NCBI GenBank assembly: GCA_024362935.1
Contig: JANCRA010000008.1
Span: 29,382,557 to 29,446,556 of the forward strand
DNA from: Setophaga petechia
Taxonomy: Eukaryota > Chordata > Aves > Passeriformes > Parulidae
Length of the DNA: 64,000 bases
Direction: 5' to 3'
Shown here in pieces: positions 48,624 to 62,100 of this stretch (its first letter is position 1; every line of letters begins with the position of its first letter). Made by a program: the position numbers and the translations under genes. The notes below the pieces were generated by a model. The model was not told the DNA's origin. It searched no databases and was given only the letters and a program-made list of their open reading frames with translations.

Positions 48624-50357
48624 AGATTTTAAGGCTTGGCATTTCATTATATTCAAAAATGCTTGTGAGTTTGGGGCAGCAGTCATGTGTCTCAGTAGGT
48701 TAATTAAATAAGAATAATGTGTCTCAAAAAGCAACCTAGGTGAAATCAAGTTCAGGCATGGTAGGGGGGCAAACCTAGGACTTTTGAAAAGTTAGAAGAA
48801 ACTCATCAGGCTTAAATTATGGTTCTTCAGGGTATTTACTCAGTCTATACTCAGTCAGAACACAGTAATTCTATAAATTCTAAATAGTGACTAGGTTCAT
48901 ATCTCAGTATTTGACTCACGAAGCACATTAATTTCCAGTTGTTCTTCTTTCTGACTTTCTCAAAGGTCAAGTCTGTGGAAAGGTTTCCTCTGCTGAGGAA
49001 TCAGAATTTATTAATACTGATCTCTGAAATGCAGATGATGACAGCATGATTTTCTTCATTTATTCAATCATTTGACTAGTGATAATTTTCAGATTGGATG
49101 GCTGATCACATGAAGTTTTGCTTTTCTGATGTGGAAATGCCCTACCCTTCTACTCAATGTTCATATTGCTCAAAGACACTCCTCTATATATTTCTTTTTT
49201 TCTTAAAAACGAAATTATTCTACAGGAAAATAAAAAAATAAAAAACAATTACCTGAGGTTACAGTTACAAACAGGCTCCTCTTTTCCACCTGGAATACTC
49301 ACTGAGAGTAGTGCAGCAAGAACAAATGAGGCATAATTAAGTTTGTGAAGAAGATGATGATCAGAGTACAAATGGGAAAATCTTAGGAGGATAATTAAAG
49401 TAGCTTGTTAACTGTGTTTGCAATGCTTGTCAGATCAGATATTTTTTCCTTCTGCTTTGGGATTTTTTTTCTGATATAAAAAGCAATTCCTCTGTGGAAA
49501 CCAAATAATAGTGTGTCTCTGGGGAGAATGGAGAAAATAACAGAAGCCTTGAAACTAGCCTTTAACACTCTCTCTTAAAATTGGCCTAGTTCATGACCTA
49601 TATGGAAGTATGTGGCTGGAACTCTTTTTTTTTTAATTTGTCACATGGAATTTCTGTATGATGTAGGATGTTTTCAACAGCTGGGTTTCATTGCGCTAAA
49701 ATCTGAGGAAGGGTGATTAGAAAACTTTTAAGTTCCTGAATTTGTCAATATATATGTGCAATTATAGAATGGTATGAAGTATTGCTACCAGAGAGCATTT
49801 ATTTCTCTGTGTTCAACCACTATAGCTGTGACTATGTCTTAAACATTATTTATGATATCAGTTCATCAAGGTGTTCTTGACTACTTAGGCTTAGTATCCT
49901 GTGGGCACTAGATAAATCCTCACATGGCAAAATGGCTCTTTATGTCAGGTTTTATATCTTGACTGGCTGAATGATGAAAAAAACCACAACAGCATGGCTG
50001 GGAAGTGTGGCAAGGCTTAGTAAATGGTATAGCAGCAATGGCAATAATCTAAATATTGTTTGTGAAAGTGTTATGTCATATAGTGACAGCAATATGTGTA
50101 TCTTCAAATCAGCAGATGTAGCACGTATAAGATAAAGGGGAAACAGAGAACAAATCCTTCCACTCCTCAGGATCCACTGTCATAAGTGTCTCTGATTAAA
50201 AACATATCTTGAATAGAAGGAGAAGATAGAAATCTGTGGTTCTCAGAAGTGAAGCAATAATATTCAGCCTGAAAAAATACAAGGCTTTCCTCCCTCAAAA
50301 CTTGAGACTTCACCTCAAGGAATCACAGAAAACTCACATAAATTGTTTTATGAAATC

Positions 50358-50370
50358 ATGATGATGATGA
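50358..50370 (+). repeat. (ATG)n microsatellite
   Basis: Four ATG units and one base. Confidence 0.7.
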
Positions 50371-50540
50371 AGTCATTTCATGTTGCAGTCAGGAAGAGGG
50401 AAAACAGCATAGAGACAAAAACTAACCTGACATTGTATTATTGAATAGAGGATTTTCATTTGGATGTCTGACTCCAAAGCTCTGTCCCTGTCCTTGTGCC
50501 TGCAGTCATGAAAACAAAGCTCTTAACCCTAGCAGGGACA

Positions 50541-50559
50541 TTTGATTTGATTTGATTTA
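50541..50559 (+). repeat. (TTTGA)n microsatellite
   Basis: Nearly four pentanucleotide units in 19 bases. Confidence 0.85.
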
Positions 50560-53520
50560 CACAGGTGTCATGCGGTTCAGCAAAGTGATGACTCTTAGAT
50601 GGAAGAGAAAAGCAGGATGATACTGGTAGTCTTGGGAAAAATATGAATGAAAGAAGAATAATACAATATAACTAAAAGAAAAATTACTTTCCTGACCAAA
50701 TACAATAGGAGGCTTGCTGACTCCAAAACCATTCTGAAAGCCTTTTAGCCCTGATTTCCAAGTTACTGGGTGACTGCTTTTCCTCTGTTTGGATGAATTT
50801 TTCTTTTCTGCCTTTTCTTCATTCTCTAGAATGAGAAGCTGCCAAAACCAAACAGTGAAACAAAAGGCCAAGAGCATAAATGTGCTGGAAATTTTCATAT
50901 TGCATTTTCTACTCAGGCAATTACAGTAGTGGTGAGGGAGAGGAAGGAAACAGATTCTTGCTATGTGTCTTCAGTCTCTACTCTCCTTACTCTATGCTTT
51001 TGATAATGATAGTGTCTTTTTTACTTAACTGGCTAAATCAGGTCACTGACAGCCTGCAACAATGTGAAATAGGGAAGATTATAGAGGTTGAGAAAAGTCT
51101 CAGTCTGAAGGAGACATATCTTTTTTCCATGTCATATCAAAAAACAGGTACTTTTCCTTCTCCATCTTTACAAATTCCGATTTAGTTTTGATCAGCAGCA
51201 GGAAGGGAATTTGTGTTCTCAATTAGCTGCCTTCAACTGCTGGCTGATTTAATTATCTCTTACTGTAACAAAATTAATTATTTTTTAATGGAGCATTTCA
51301 TATCTGTGAAAGGAGCAAGTTGTTTTAGTCTGCAAAGTCTTATGTCATCCTGAAGGACTTTCACTGAGGTATGCTAGGTGACACAACTTGGAAAATGCTT
51401 TTTGAACAGATATTCTTAGCAGAACAAATGCAGGCACCCATTCCTTGGCCTCTCAAATTAAAAGCCTCACTGTGGGTAATCTCTGTGTGCCAGCAGTCCT
51501 TTGTTGAGTGACAGTCTGAATATGGGTTGGAGGCTGCATGTCCAGCTTTGATCTCCAGGCTGTGGAGTGCAATCAGTTTGAACTTTTGGTGGTTTAGTTT
51601 AAAAGTGCCAATAATATCCTGTGCCTTTGACAGTGGGCCTCAAAGGCACAATAGTGGAAAGTTGCTGTTCTGTAAGGGGAATACATCAATGTCAAATTCT
51701 TCCATATTAATCTTACCCCCATTCCCTTTCAATATGTATTTAAGGCAATTAAAGAGTGAAGAAGAATCATGAAGAGTATCTCTTAATATCTTGCAAAAGA
51801 TAAATTATGTATTTTTATTCTCTACATCAAAGCATTCCTGCTAGTATCCAGTTAGTGTGAAATGGAGGAGATCATTAGTTATTCAGTCTTTCTCTTCTAT
51901 TTCAGTAAATCCATCAGCTGTTATCTCCTTGTGAATTTCTTGCAGTGGCAAAAGTATCTATTTTACATAGATTACTGCTTCTCCTGTTTTTCATTGTCAT
52001 CTCTCACTTTTCCTAATTGCGTTGTTAACACAAATATTTAATCATCATGATGATTTTGACCACACTGGTCATCTCTCTTAATCTGTGGAACTCCTTCTCA
52101 ATTTTTGGAGATTCATCTTTTTCTGCCATTGTGCCATTGATGTTCTCTTACAGCCTGCTTCATTTACAATTTCATTTAACTCTGGAAATAAGCTTCTGCC
52201 AGAAACAAAGTATAAATTTTTGTGCTTCCTCAGAATATCCTCTGTTCCTACATATTTTATGTAATCTACTCGTAACTGCTGGCTTGTAGGCAAGTAACTC
52301 CTTCAGGCAATACAGTGATTAGATTATAATGACATTCAAAGCTCAGGAACCTTATTTTGGATTCAGCATCTCATGTTGGAAAGTTTTCTAACAAAATTAT
52401 AGGTACCCTAATCATGATATATTACTGCTCACTCTTGGGCATATTAATATAGGATGAGTTCCTGTGTTAGAAAAGGGGAGTTGGAAAGGGAAAATTCCTG
52501 GTTCTCATGTGATTGGATATTAAAGAGCCTACCCTGAGATTTTTTTATTGTCCCAGAGATCCATAGGTATTCAAATCCCACCTCTGAATTACTGAAAAGG
52601 CTGCTGGTGTTCAAGAAAATTGGTGATGTTTCTAGCTTTTGCTTCCCCTCTGAAACAAGGCTGATGTGATTGCACTGTCAGTTCCTCCCAGGAATTTCTG
52701 ACCAATGGCCAATCACAACCCAGTTTTAACAAGGGATTTCCCAAAGATTGTTAGCTTCTACACATTGCTGTGAAAATGAGCTTCTGTGGAATGAAGAGCA
52801 GGCTGCAGTATGAGCACAGAGAACTTAGGGCCAGCTGTGCTGTGTTGTCCTACATGTCCAGCTGCTGTTTAGGGAAAGGGGACTGATTGGATCGAGAACA
52901 TTGCTAAAAAAAAACCAGCAGAAAAAAATTGAGGAAACAGTCAAACTCAGAAGGGTATGAAGTAGGAGCTGAGGTGTGTGTTTGTAGAAGCCTAGGACAC
53001 ATGTATCTGTAAGAAACCAGGCTTTAATAGGTGTCTGTTACTCATAAAAGTTATTGTTAACACAGAATTTCACAGCTATGTTCAAGCTAAAATGATGTGG
53101 TTTACCATGAAAGTACTGCAGGTCATCACAGAGATTTCTATACTGGCCACTGAATCAAATTCCTTTTGTTAATATCTGAATTTTCTAAATCCTTATACTT
53201 GTTACCTGGAGCTCCAGCATGGACACATAAAACATTTGATAAAAGAGTGTAGTGTTTTATTTTCTTTTTAGCCTTTTTCATCATGTTTCTCCAGTACAGT
53301 GAGTTTTTGCTACTTTTGCCTTCACTGCACAATTTTCATGTATTATTAGTTTGAGTAATGTAAAAGGTATTTAAACTAGTCTTTGGCTAAGAAGATTAGC
53401 TACTTCTATCTATGTGATGCAGGCAGTCCTTCTTGAAGAGGCCTTTTTCCCACTGGAATATGACCTGATGCACCAACAAACTAGAATCTTTGTCTTTTTG
53501 GCTCGTAATTCACTATTGTA

Positions 53521-53570
53521 ATCTTCTTTTTCTTCTTCTTCCTCTTCTTTCTATTTTTTTTTTTTTCTCC
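53521..53570 (+). repeat. Pyrimidine-rich (TTC)n-like tract
   Basis: TTC and TTCC units followed by about a dozen T, interrupted by a single A. Confidence 0.8.
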
Positions 53571-54354
53571 TGGGATTGGAGAGATTTTATAAATTTTCTG
53601 TATTTGTGTTTTGCTTTCAATAGACAAAGTGCATGAGGGAAAGACACCTCTTGAGGCCTTATTATGTAAGATGTAAACCTGAGGACATCCTGCTTTCAGG
53701 AGTTAGCTGAGCACATAAGGAAGTTTTGCTTACTTCTCTGTAGGAATGCCCAGGAGCAGGAGAAAAGCAGAGTAGGTCTGACCTTCAGGCGGAATTTCTT
53801 GTGAAGTTTCTCCTCATTTGAGAGAAGCTGTGGTGAATTTGGAGGGAGACAGACCTTTTAGTTCTGCAAATCCTCCCCCTGGTACAAGTTGCCAGCAGGA
53901 GCCCTGCCATTATTGATGAACGCTCCTGAAGATTTGCAGCTGCTGCTGGAGAAGAGGGTGCATGGGGAGTTGAAACAGATGATCAGTGCCATACCTGCTA
54001 ATTAGGCTGTGTGTCTCAGTGTGGGGATGCATGCATACGTGCACAAGGTAGAGCAGACCTGGAAGCAGTTGTATGTTTACCTTTCAGCTTAGAGAAATGG
54101 ATGTGGCAGTACAGCAGGCAAGACCGGTCTAGGGCAAAAGAATTTCTTTAGTTACTTTAGGTCCTTTCACAGGGGTGCTGAGTCCCAGTGCATTATTGCA
54201 GTTGCAGCTGGGGGAGAGATTTGCATCACTTTGCTGTTAAAAGCAGAAATGTGGTCCACAAAATTTAAATTGCAAAGTTCAGAAAATTTCCAGGCTGAGG
54301 TACGACAAGAAATGCACATCCTAAATTTCAAATGCACTGCAAGATACAGTAGGA
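53571..54354. other. Unique intronic sequence, no feature seen
   Basis: No exon or transposon is recognised between the two pyrimidine tracts. Confidence 0.5.
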
Positions 54355-54359
54355 CCTTC

Positions 54360-54515
54360 TTTTCTCTTCTTCTTTTCTCTTCTCCTTTTCTCTTCTCCTT
54401 TTCTCTTCTCCTTTTCTCTTCTCCTTTTCTCTTCTCCTTTTCTCTTCTCCTTTTCTCTTCTCCTTTTCTCTTCTCCTTTTCTCTTCTTCTTTTCTCTTCT
54501 TCTTTTCTCTTCTTC
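54360..54515 (+). repeat. 13-base homopyrimidine minisatellite, 12 units
   Basis: Twelve consecutive 13-base units fill 156 bases exactly. Units 2-9 are identical TTTTCTCTTCTCC; units 1 and 10-12 end in TC instead of CC. With the five pyrimidines before it, the uninterrupted C/T run is 161 bases (54355-54515), and after two A it resumes for over 20 bases. Such tracts can form intramolecular triplexes (H-DNA). The complementary strand is open in one frame and would read as a Lys/Arg/Glu repeat, which is low-complexity and not a gene. Confidence 0.97.
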
Positions 54516-54541
54516 AACTTTTCTTTTTTTCTCTTCTTTTC

Positions 54542-55800
54542 ACCTTTTTCCTAAATATATGACATTGATTCTATGGCTGAACCTGTCTTTCCATCAATTT
54601 GAAACTGGCTTCTATCCAGTGTTCACTTCTATTTAAATATGGTGAGCTGCTGTTTGTCCTGCAGAAAACATCAAAACTACAATTTATAGTCTAGTTTTTG
54701 CCTTTGATCTAGTGTCTAAAGTTCAGTTCATTACATAAAGTGTGAATGAAAGTATTTTAATACAGCTCTAGAGTTAGGTCAAAGCAGTTCAAGACTGAAG
54801 CTGTATATTTATTCTAACATGATTTGCATGTTCTACCATACAAATTGAAAAATAGGGTTCAAAAAAAAGAAAACCATTTTTTCCTTATTTTTCTTTGTCT
54901 TAGCTCTTCGGACATATTCATTCAATCACTTTTTTTTAGTGTTGGATCAATAATATTAAATGAATGAATGATGCCCTCAGTAACTGAAACACACTGAAAA
55001 GGCCTGGGTGTCACTTTGCCTTGCAGTATAATTTATGCTTGGGAAAACATTTAATTCTGAACAAGTCAGATATTCCCTCTGTCTGAATCTGAATGGTCTC
55101 TTGAACAGAAATAAAATACATTAAAAATATCCCAAACACACAGTGTAATAAATAAGTGTCAATTTTTTTTTTCAAATACAAAGCCTTGTGTTATAATGCT
55201 AACACACATTATTGTGAGGTATTTAAAATGTCCAGGTTGATTTATAATTGGAATAAATAATGGCTGTCAACTTTGGTATTTGGGGATTTTTTTTCTTTCC
55301 TCCATATATTTTTTTAGGTTGCACTGCTTTTATTGCTGGGTTTTTTTTTTCATATATTCTTTTTTCTTTCCCATTGTGTTAATTTTTATTAAACAGGCCT
55401 GAAGTCTTTTCTCATGTGGCTTTTGCAGCCCCAGGCTAGGATAGCCTTGCCAGGTAGAATCTTACTTACCAAAATGTTTAAGTATTGCACCTTGCAGCTA
55501 TTGCAGAGCTTCCTTTCCTGCTACAAAGGGATCCCTTAGTGCTCCCTCAGGCTGCTATTTGCTGCTGCCTTTTCTGGAGGGGTTATAGGAGGGGAGGTAG
55601 AGAGGCAATTTTGGTTCCCATCTTCTCTCCTCTTCCCTGTCCCTGATATGATAGACAGATTTAAGATTTGCTTCTTTGTAAAACCACTTGTAGTTCAGCA
55701 TCTTCTTTATAATGAATAAGGATGACTGTGATATACACCTATTTATTTTTCAGATTTGAGATTATTTTTGACAAATTTTCTAGTACCTTGTCAGATATGT
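54542..55800. other. Unique intronic sequence with several T runs
   Basis: T-rich patches lie at about 55162-55172, 55288-55314 and 55340-55372. No exon or transposon is recognised. Confidence 0.5.
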
Positions 55801-55874
55801 GGGGTTTTTTTTTTGGTTTTTTTTTGGTTTTTTTTTTTTGTTTTTTTTTTTGTTTTTTTTTTTGTTTTTTTTTT
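55801..55874 (+). repeat. (T9-12 G)n tract
   Basis: Six blocks of 9-12 T are separated by G or GG, opening with GGGG. Confidence 0.95.
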
Positions 55875-58691
55875 ATGGTTTAATCCACTGTAAAAAACTG
55901 TTGTTGAATTTTGGTCTACCATTGTGTTTTCACGTTACTTTTTCTGGGAAATGTAATACAATTTGTGGGGATGTAGCTGTGTGACACCAATGCCCCATTA
56001 ATGACAATATCTGATTTATTCACAGTTACACCAGCCCAAAGAGTCATCGTTTTAATTCATTAATCCCATTGCTTTCATTACTTTGTGACCCAAAAACATG
56101 TCTAGAATCTCCCATTGCTCAGTGGGAGCATTTTCATAGTTTCTCAGCAATTGCAGCTCTGAATTTTGAGCTGCCTCTTGCATTTTCCCCTCTGCCTGAT
56201 GCTACAAATCTTTTTCTCTCTCATTGCAAGCTCTCTCAGGGAGATCAGATGCTAATTAGCTGTCCATCTGTATTTGGTTTTTCTGCTTAAAAGGTTATAT
56301 TGATTTAAAGCAATCTTATTTAACTGAAAATCACTTATCACTTTTTGACTGGCTTTTGGCAACCATTATTAATTTATTCCAAAATTGTCAGACTATAATA
56401 TTGTATTTTTCTGACTATTGTAATATTTAAAATATTCTAGGAAATCAGTTTCAAGCTTCTTTTATCACCAAATCACCAAATGTTGCTCTTCTGGTTATTT
56501 TCAGTACACCTAAGATTTTGCAAAGCTGGAATTGGTTATTTTGGTGTGCTACTTGTCAGATGACTACTGTGATTTGTCTCTTAAACAAGCAGCACTGAGT
56601 GTAGGGTGTGCTCTACAAAACCAGCTTGCTGGCCTGTTTCTCAACAGCCTGCCTGGAAAGCCCTGGGGTTGTTTTCTCTCCAGTCCCTTTGGCCAGCCTG
56701 GCTTGAGTGGCCTTATGTGGAGTGGCACCCTCTGCCATAGCTGCTGTTTTCCTTGGAAACACACAAACCTGTCCACAGTAAAGAAGGCAAATACAACAAC
56801 AACTAATAATAACTAACAAATAACAAATACAACTTGACAACTAAGTCAAGGCAAAATTGATATGATAAATTTTGTTTCTTCATACTGTGGCTTCCACAGC
56901 CTTAAATTTACTTCTTCCTTTCATTGTCTCTCATTTGAATGTTTTTCTTCATGTCACTGTTCTATTACAGAACAAGGAAAGCATTTTCATGTGGTAAATT
57001 AACCTGTTTTTCCCTGCATGTTGTTTGGCAGCAGTTACTTAATTACTTATTTTGAGGAATAGCTTAATTCATACAAATTTGACATCAACAGCACCTGGGC
57101 ATAAGTTGAAGAACAAACTAATACATCAAGAAATTGGAAAAAGAATAATCATTGTAATGAAATTTTGAAATTTAAATAAAATATTTATTGGCCTTCAAAA
57201 CCAGAAAAAGTTTAATTGTGGTCCATTAAAAAAGTAATTCAATTGTGATATGTTTATAAAAAAGCAAATGCTAAGGTACAAATTCTCACATAGTAAGAGC
57301 TGTTCTAAGGGTGGGATTCTAAAATTCTCCATAGGATTCTTGGTATGTGATTCATTTAGGATTGAAACCTATATTCATGACATCTGTTTTAATTTTTGGT
57401 ATTCCTAGTACTTAGTGCACCTGGAGCAGTTCCTGGGGTCTTGCAGATCTTGCTACATGCTTTCTCCAGGCATCAGTTAAGTTTTGAAACAACTGGAGAA
57501 AAATCAGGCAAATTGAGCAAATGATAGTTATGTTTTAATTAAACATGACGTGATTTGGAAGCGCATTTATTTTCTTTAGCCTTAGTTAAAGAAAACTAGA
57601 AAAACTAGTATAGAAAAACTCGAAACTCAGTGTCAGAGACAATAGAAATGATCAGCGTAGCTTAAGAACCTCCAAACTCTGTTGGGAAAACAGTCTTGCA
57701 TACAAAATTGTGACTGAGACAATTTGTAGTTGGAATATGAAGCTTTGTTTGGCCCTAGGATTACACTGAGAAGAGGAATGTATTCCACAGCTCTTAAGCA
57801 TTGACTTGTGATGTCATTTCCCTGTCCTTCTCATCCCATTTAAAACTTACAGCTCTAGATAACTTAAGTAACTGAGTCTAAACTTAATTTTGCACTAGAA
57901 AATAGTTCCACAGTTGCACATTTCCAGTCTTTCAGAACCTCTTGGCTCTCTGGATTTTAATTCCAAACTGTAGTTGCAAATCCAGGTTTACTTTGATTTC
58001 TTGCTTTACCTTGATTTTGTTCATTTTTAGGAGATGCGTAGTTTGAAATTTCTGAACTCTGTATTAAGCCATAACACTTTCTTCTCCTAATTCTAAAAGT
58101 AAAGGAAGGCATTTCTCCAGTGAAGTGCAGTCCCCCCTTGTTCCCTTACCTTGCAGAAGTTCACGAGACTTTGTTATCCAGTAGACAGCCCATCACAATC
58201 TGATTAATAAACTACAGCAGAATTGGCAATATAACCACTACGAGTTTTGTTTGTGTTATGATGCAACACTAAGCTAGGAAAATTCTATAATTATTTATAA
58301 TTAAGCTACTGTGAGGGCACAGTGTGTATCAGGATGTGGATTCATTATGTTGGTTTGCTTTCTGAAAGTAAGAAGATTAGTGGCACAGCTTCTGGAAAGA
58401 TTGTTTAAGTCCTTCAGTATTCAGATAAGGGAATAAGTATGCATGTGACTGGGGAGTGGCAGGTCTCCAGCAGCCTAAAATATTGCATGAAGTGCTTGGG
58501 AGCTACAATTTTGTATTCATTTTAAGCACTGTCTTCCTGACATAAATCAAGAGTTAATTTGTTCTATTAAAAGAAAGGCAAGAAAGTTCTTCTTCATAGC
58601 CCTTTTGAAAAGCTTGTAGAAGAGTGATGACAGTCTGGATCTGAAATAGTTTACAAGTGCCAATCAAAAACTGGATGCTTTTCTGCATTTT
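55875..58691. other. Unique intronic sequence
   Basis: No gene is recognised. 56790-56833 is rich in A with AAC and AAT units. A 94-codon frame at 56532-56816 matches nothing. Confidence 0.5.
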
Positions 58692-59136
58692 TCCAGTGGA
58701 GGGCACAAAGATGGTCAGGGGTCTGGAGCATCTCTCCTGTGATGACAGGCTGAGAGACCTGGGGTTGTTCAGCCTGGAGAAGGGATGGCTCCAGGGCCCT
58801 ATAAAAGCCTTTCTGTACCTAAAGGGAGGTTACAAGAAAGCTGGAGAGGGACATTTTACAGGAGCATGGAGAAATAAGACAAGGGGTAACAGCTTTAGGC
58901 TGAAAGCAGATAGGTTTAGATTGATTATCAGGAATAAATTCTTTACTGTGAAGGTGGTGAGACACTGGAGCAGATTGCCCAGAGAACTTGTGGATGCCCC
59001 ATACCTGGAAGTGTTCAAGGCCAGGTTGGAGGGGGGCTCTGAACAGCCTGGTCTAGTAGAAGGTGTCCCTGCCCATGACAGTGGGTTTGGAGCTAAGTGA
59101 TCCTTAAAGTCCATTCCAAACTAAACGAACTCACAA
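58692..59136 (+). mobile_element. CR1 LINE, 3' end with long open remnant
   Basis: From 'gatggtcaggggtctgga' through 'gttgttcagcctggagaagg', 'ttctttactgtgaaggtggt' and 'gaacttgtggatgcccca' to 'agtccattccaaac' this is a standard CR1 3' region. One frame stays open for about 135 codons (58692-59097) and keeps the CR1 C-terminal pattern: Arg-Leu-Arg-Asp-Leu-Gly-Leu-Phe-Ser-Leu-Glu-Lys, then Tyr-Lys-Lys-Ala-Gly-Glu-Gly, then Phe-Phe-Thr-Val-Lys-Val-Val-Arg-His-Trp. Such fragments are often predicted wrongly as small bird proteins. The catalytic reverse-transcriptase core is absent, so it cannot move by itself. The tail repeat is degraded. Confidence 0.92.
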
Positions 59137-62100
59137 ACTGGATCCACTAATTGGTTTGGGAGTATCTGTAGCTGCAATTACAAGGTCACTTCTGGGAAAG
59201 TTATTATTAGCCCTTGCCAATAATGGGACTTTTTGCTATAAAGACACATTTCTGCTAAAGTGATAGTTTTCTTCATGTCTCTCATTTAATTTAAACAATC
59301 ACTCCAAAAATTTGTTCGGCAAGCAAACAAAATTTTTTTTCAATTTTTTGCTTCTTTTTTCAAAGCTCTGCTACTGAGAAAAGCAGAGTGACTGAGCAAG
59401 CAGTAGCAATGATCAGTATTATCTTTAGCTCTTATCGACTATGAAAATTAAGTAAGAGGTTGAGTACCTACCTGTATATGTATGCATGCACACACATATC
59501 TATTTAGAATTATCCAAAACTGTCCTCAGTCTCTTTAATGGTTCAGTCTATTGTTTGTGGGCACTGGCATGTTTCAGATAAATGCATTCTCTTACATTGC
59601 ATCAGGATGCATTCTCATTGAGAATTATTGTTGATATGTTTAAGTGGATGCTTCATAAGCAGCCTGCTTTGAAATTTTCTTCCTGTGATTTTCTGCTCTC
59701 CAGTCCTTTACCTGTTTTTTTTTTGTTCTGCTTGCTTGTGAGAAGTTAAAAAATAATTTGATTTGCAAATCTAAAAGTGAAGGAAGGGCCAGAACAAGGA
59801 GTTTACTTTTATGGAAAAATCCTGTATGTTATTTCTGCATCTTCATGCAGGAATCCAGAATTTTCCAGATGAGGGACTGTAATCAGTCCAGCCTGGAAGA
59901 AATTTATCTATAGAGACAGAAGTTTAAGAATTAATTTTTACCTAGGAAATTTCATTCCATCTCTTCATCTTTTTGTGTCTTGACTATTAAAATTTAGTAA
60001 AGTTGCAGCTGTGAAATCTGCTAATGCTTAAGGAAGTTAACATGAATGTTGATTATGAGTTCTTTGAGTTGTCATTGTGAAAACTCTTGTGACCAATGTG
60101 ATTCTGTCCTTGCTTTTGGAAGTCTGTAGGACAGTGTGATAAAATCCTGTCTTGATGCTGGTTTTAGCTTGGGAGGAAGAGAGAAAATGGAGATGAGGAT
60201 TTCTTACCTTTTTCCTTTGTTAGAGCAAAGGACAGAGTTACGGAACTATGGGGCCCTGAGTTTCACTGCCTGACTACTCACCTTTATTGATTGAGACCTC
60301 AAGTTGCAGTTTTTACAACCATAATAATCTTAGAGTCCTCTTATACATAGACTATACTCAGGGTGGCAGGAGGCATATCTTCATTTATAACACAAATCTT
60401 CCTCACAACAAATGTGCTTGCACTAGCCTGACTTGTCTCCTATTCACTGTCCAATTGTTAGATCACAATAAGAGATCTAGAATTCTGCAACTTAATGTTG
60501 TTTTAAGAAAAGGTATGGAGGTAAGCTGCTGGTTTGTTTTTGTTTTATTTTTTAATTAAAGAATTGAAACAGAAGACAACAAAACTGAGTAAAAATCTTT
60601 TTATAAATAATCCTTTGCATTGCTCTTTCAGTTAGCCTCTTTCTTAACTTTTCTATTTCTCATTGCCACAAGCAGTGCTAGAAGGGCTTAAAGGCAACAC
60701 TTTGCCAATTAATCATGGCCTGCACACTGCTCGTTTGAACAGCAGGCATTCATTTTTATGTCCAGAAGTCCATGTTTATTAATGCAGATGAACCAACAGA
60801 GGGGATTCTCATAGTTAGTTCTATGATCTAACTGGTTATGTGAGCAGGGAAAATGAAACCTTAAATGTTGTTGCCCAGTACTCTACTGTTTTACAGGCAG
60901 ATTATTATACTATTATAATCACCTTGGAAAGACAGCTTGTACCTCCAGTCACAAATGAATTCACACAGAATATGACATTCTTAGCATAGTTGTAAAGGGA
61001 AGAGGTTGCTGGGCAGTAAATCTTAGAATTAATGTTTACTGAAAATAAATGATTGAGAGTGCTACTTTGGAAGTCTTAGCTGCCTGTCCAGAGACTACAT
61101 AAATCCTACCTGAATGTTTTCCCCAAAAGCTCCATTTATAAGAGGTATGCTTTCAGAAAGCAAGGGTAATATTATTGCCTCAGCTCCCTGGATGAATAAT
61201 GAAATGTGCATCACTTGAATTCTATACAACTTCAGACTTTTCCATGTATGATGGGTTTTGGTAACCCCTCTATACGAGGACACCTTGAGGCCCAGTATCT
61301 CATAAACTTACCATCAAATTTGCCCTTGATCCTGCACTGCTTCAGAGAATAAATGTGTCTCATTCTGCATCTCTGCTTGGTAGTCAGCCACCACCATGCC
61401 GTGCTGGGTTCTATCAGGAGGGGTCCCATCCCAGGTCATATTGCTTATGAGTTTCCCAGGAGTCTTGACTGCAATTTCTTCAGTTATTATGAAAAAAAAA
61501 ACCCAAAAAACAAAAACCCAGGAGAGGAATCAAAACAAATGCCACTTTTCTGACTTGTCATTAAGATAATTGTGGCCAATGTTAAATTTCTGGTTTCTTA
61601 CCTCCTTTGCTTTTGGCCTTTGAGGAAATCAGTTCTGTCTTACCACAAAACATCAAAAGGGCTGTGAGGTGTCTCAGATGGTCATGGCTCAGTGCTTATA
61701 CTAGTGAAATAAATTTCTAGGAATTGAAAGTGGTACTGTCTCAGCTTCTTCTTTGGTGATACACAGACAAGCTCTGCGTGAGTACCTGGGTCACTGAAGA
61801 GTATGGATGGATTTCCACTAATCTTTGGCTGTTCTAAACAATATTTATATGGAATAATATGCCTTTCAATACCCACCTTTCAAATTTACCTGAAAATGGA
61901 AGAGTGTAAAAAGAATGAACACATTTTCAGAGCATGATTTGGTCCCAAGAGCATAGAGTTATGAAACCTGCAGTTTAAGTCCTGCAGAGGGTGGGATTTC
62001 AGATGCTGAACTTGGAATGGCTCATTGCTCTAGCTCTAAGCACCCCCATGCCTAGCATGCCTGATGTGTTTGAAGCACATCCTGAGGCACTTAACTCTCC

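Larger units (their letters stand above)
48624..53519. other. Unique intronic sequence, no gene seen
   Basis: Contains a short ATG run (50358-50370) and a TTTGA run (50541-50559). No further GABBR2 exon and no transposon are recognised. A 113-codon - strand frame at 50557-50898 has a hydrophobic start but matches nothing known. Confidence 0.5.

Noticed and set aside
50557..50898. - strand frame with a signal-peptide-like start
   Set aside because: No cleavage context, domain or splice sites, and no similarity to known proteins.
54167..54517. Lys/Arg/Glu-rich - strand frame of 116 codons
   Set aside because: Pure translation of the 13-base minisatellite; low complexity, no gene context.
58657..59100. 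147-codon + strand open frame
   Set aside because: It is the C-terminal remnant of a CR1 LINE, not a host gene.
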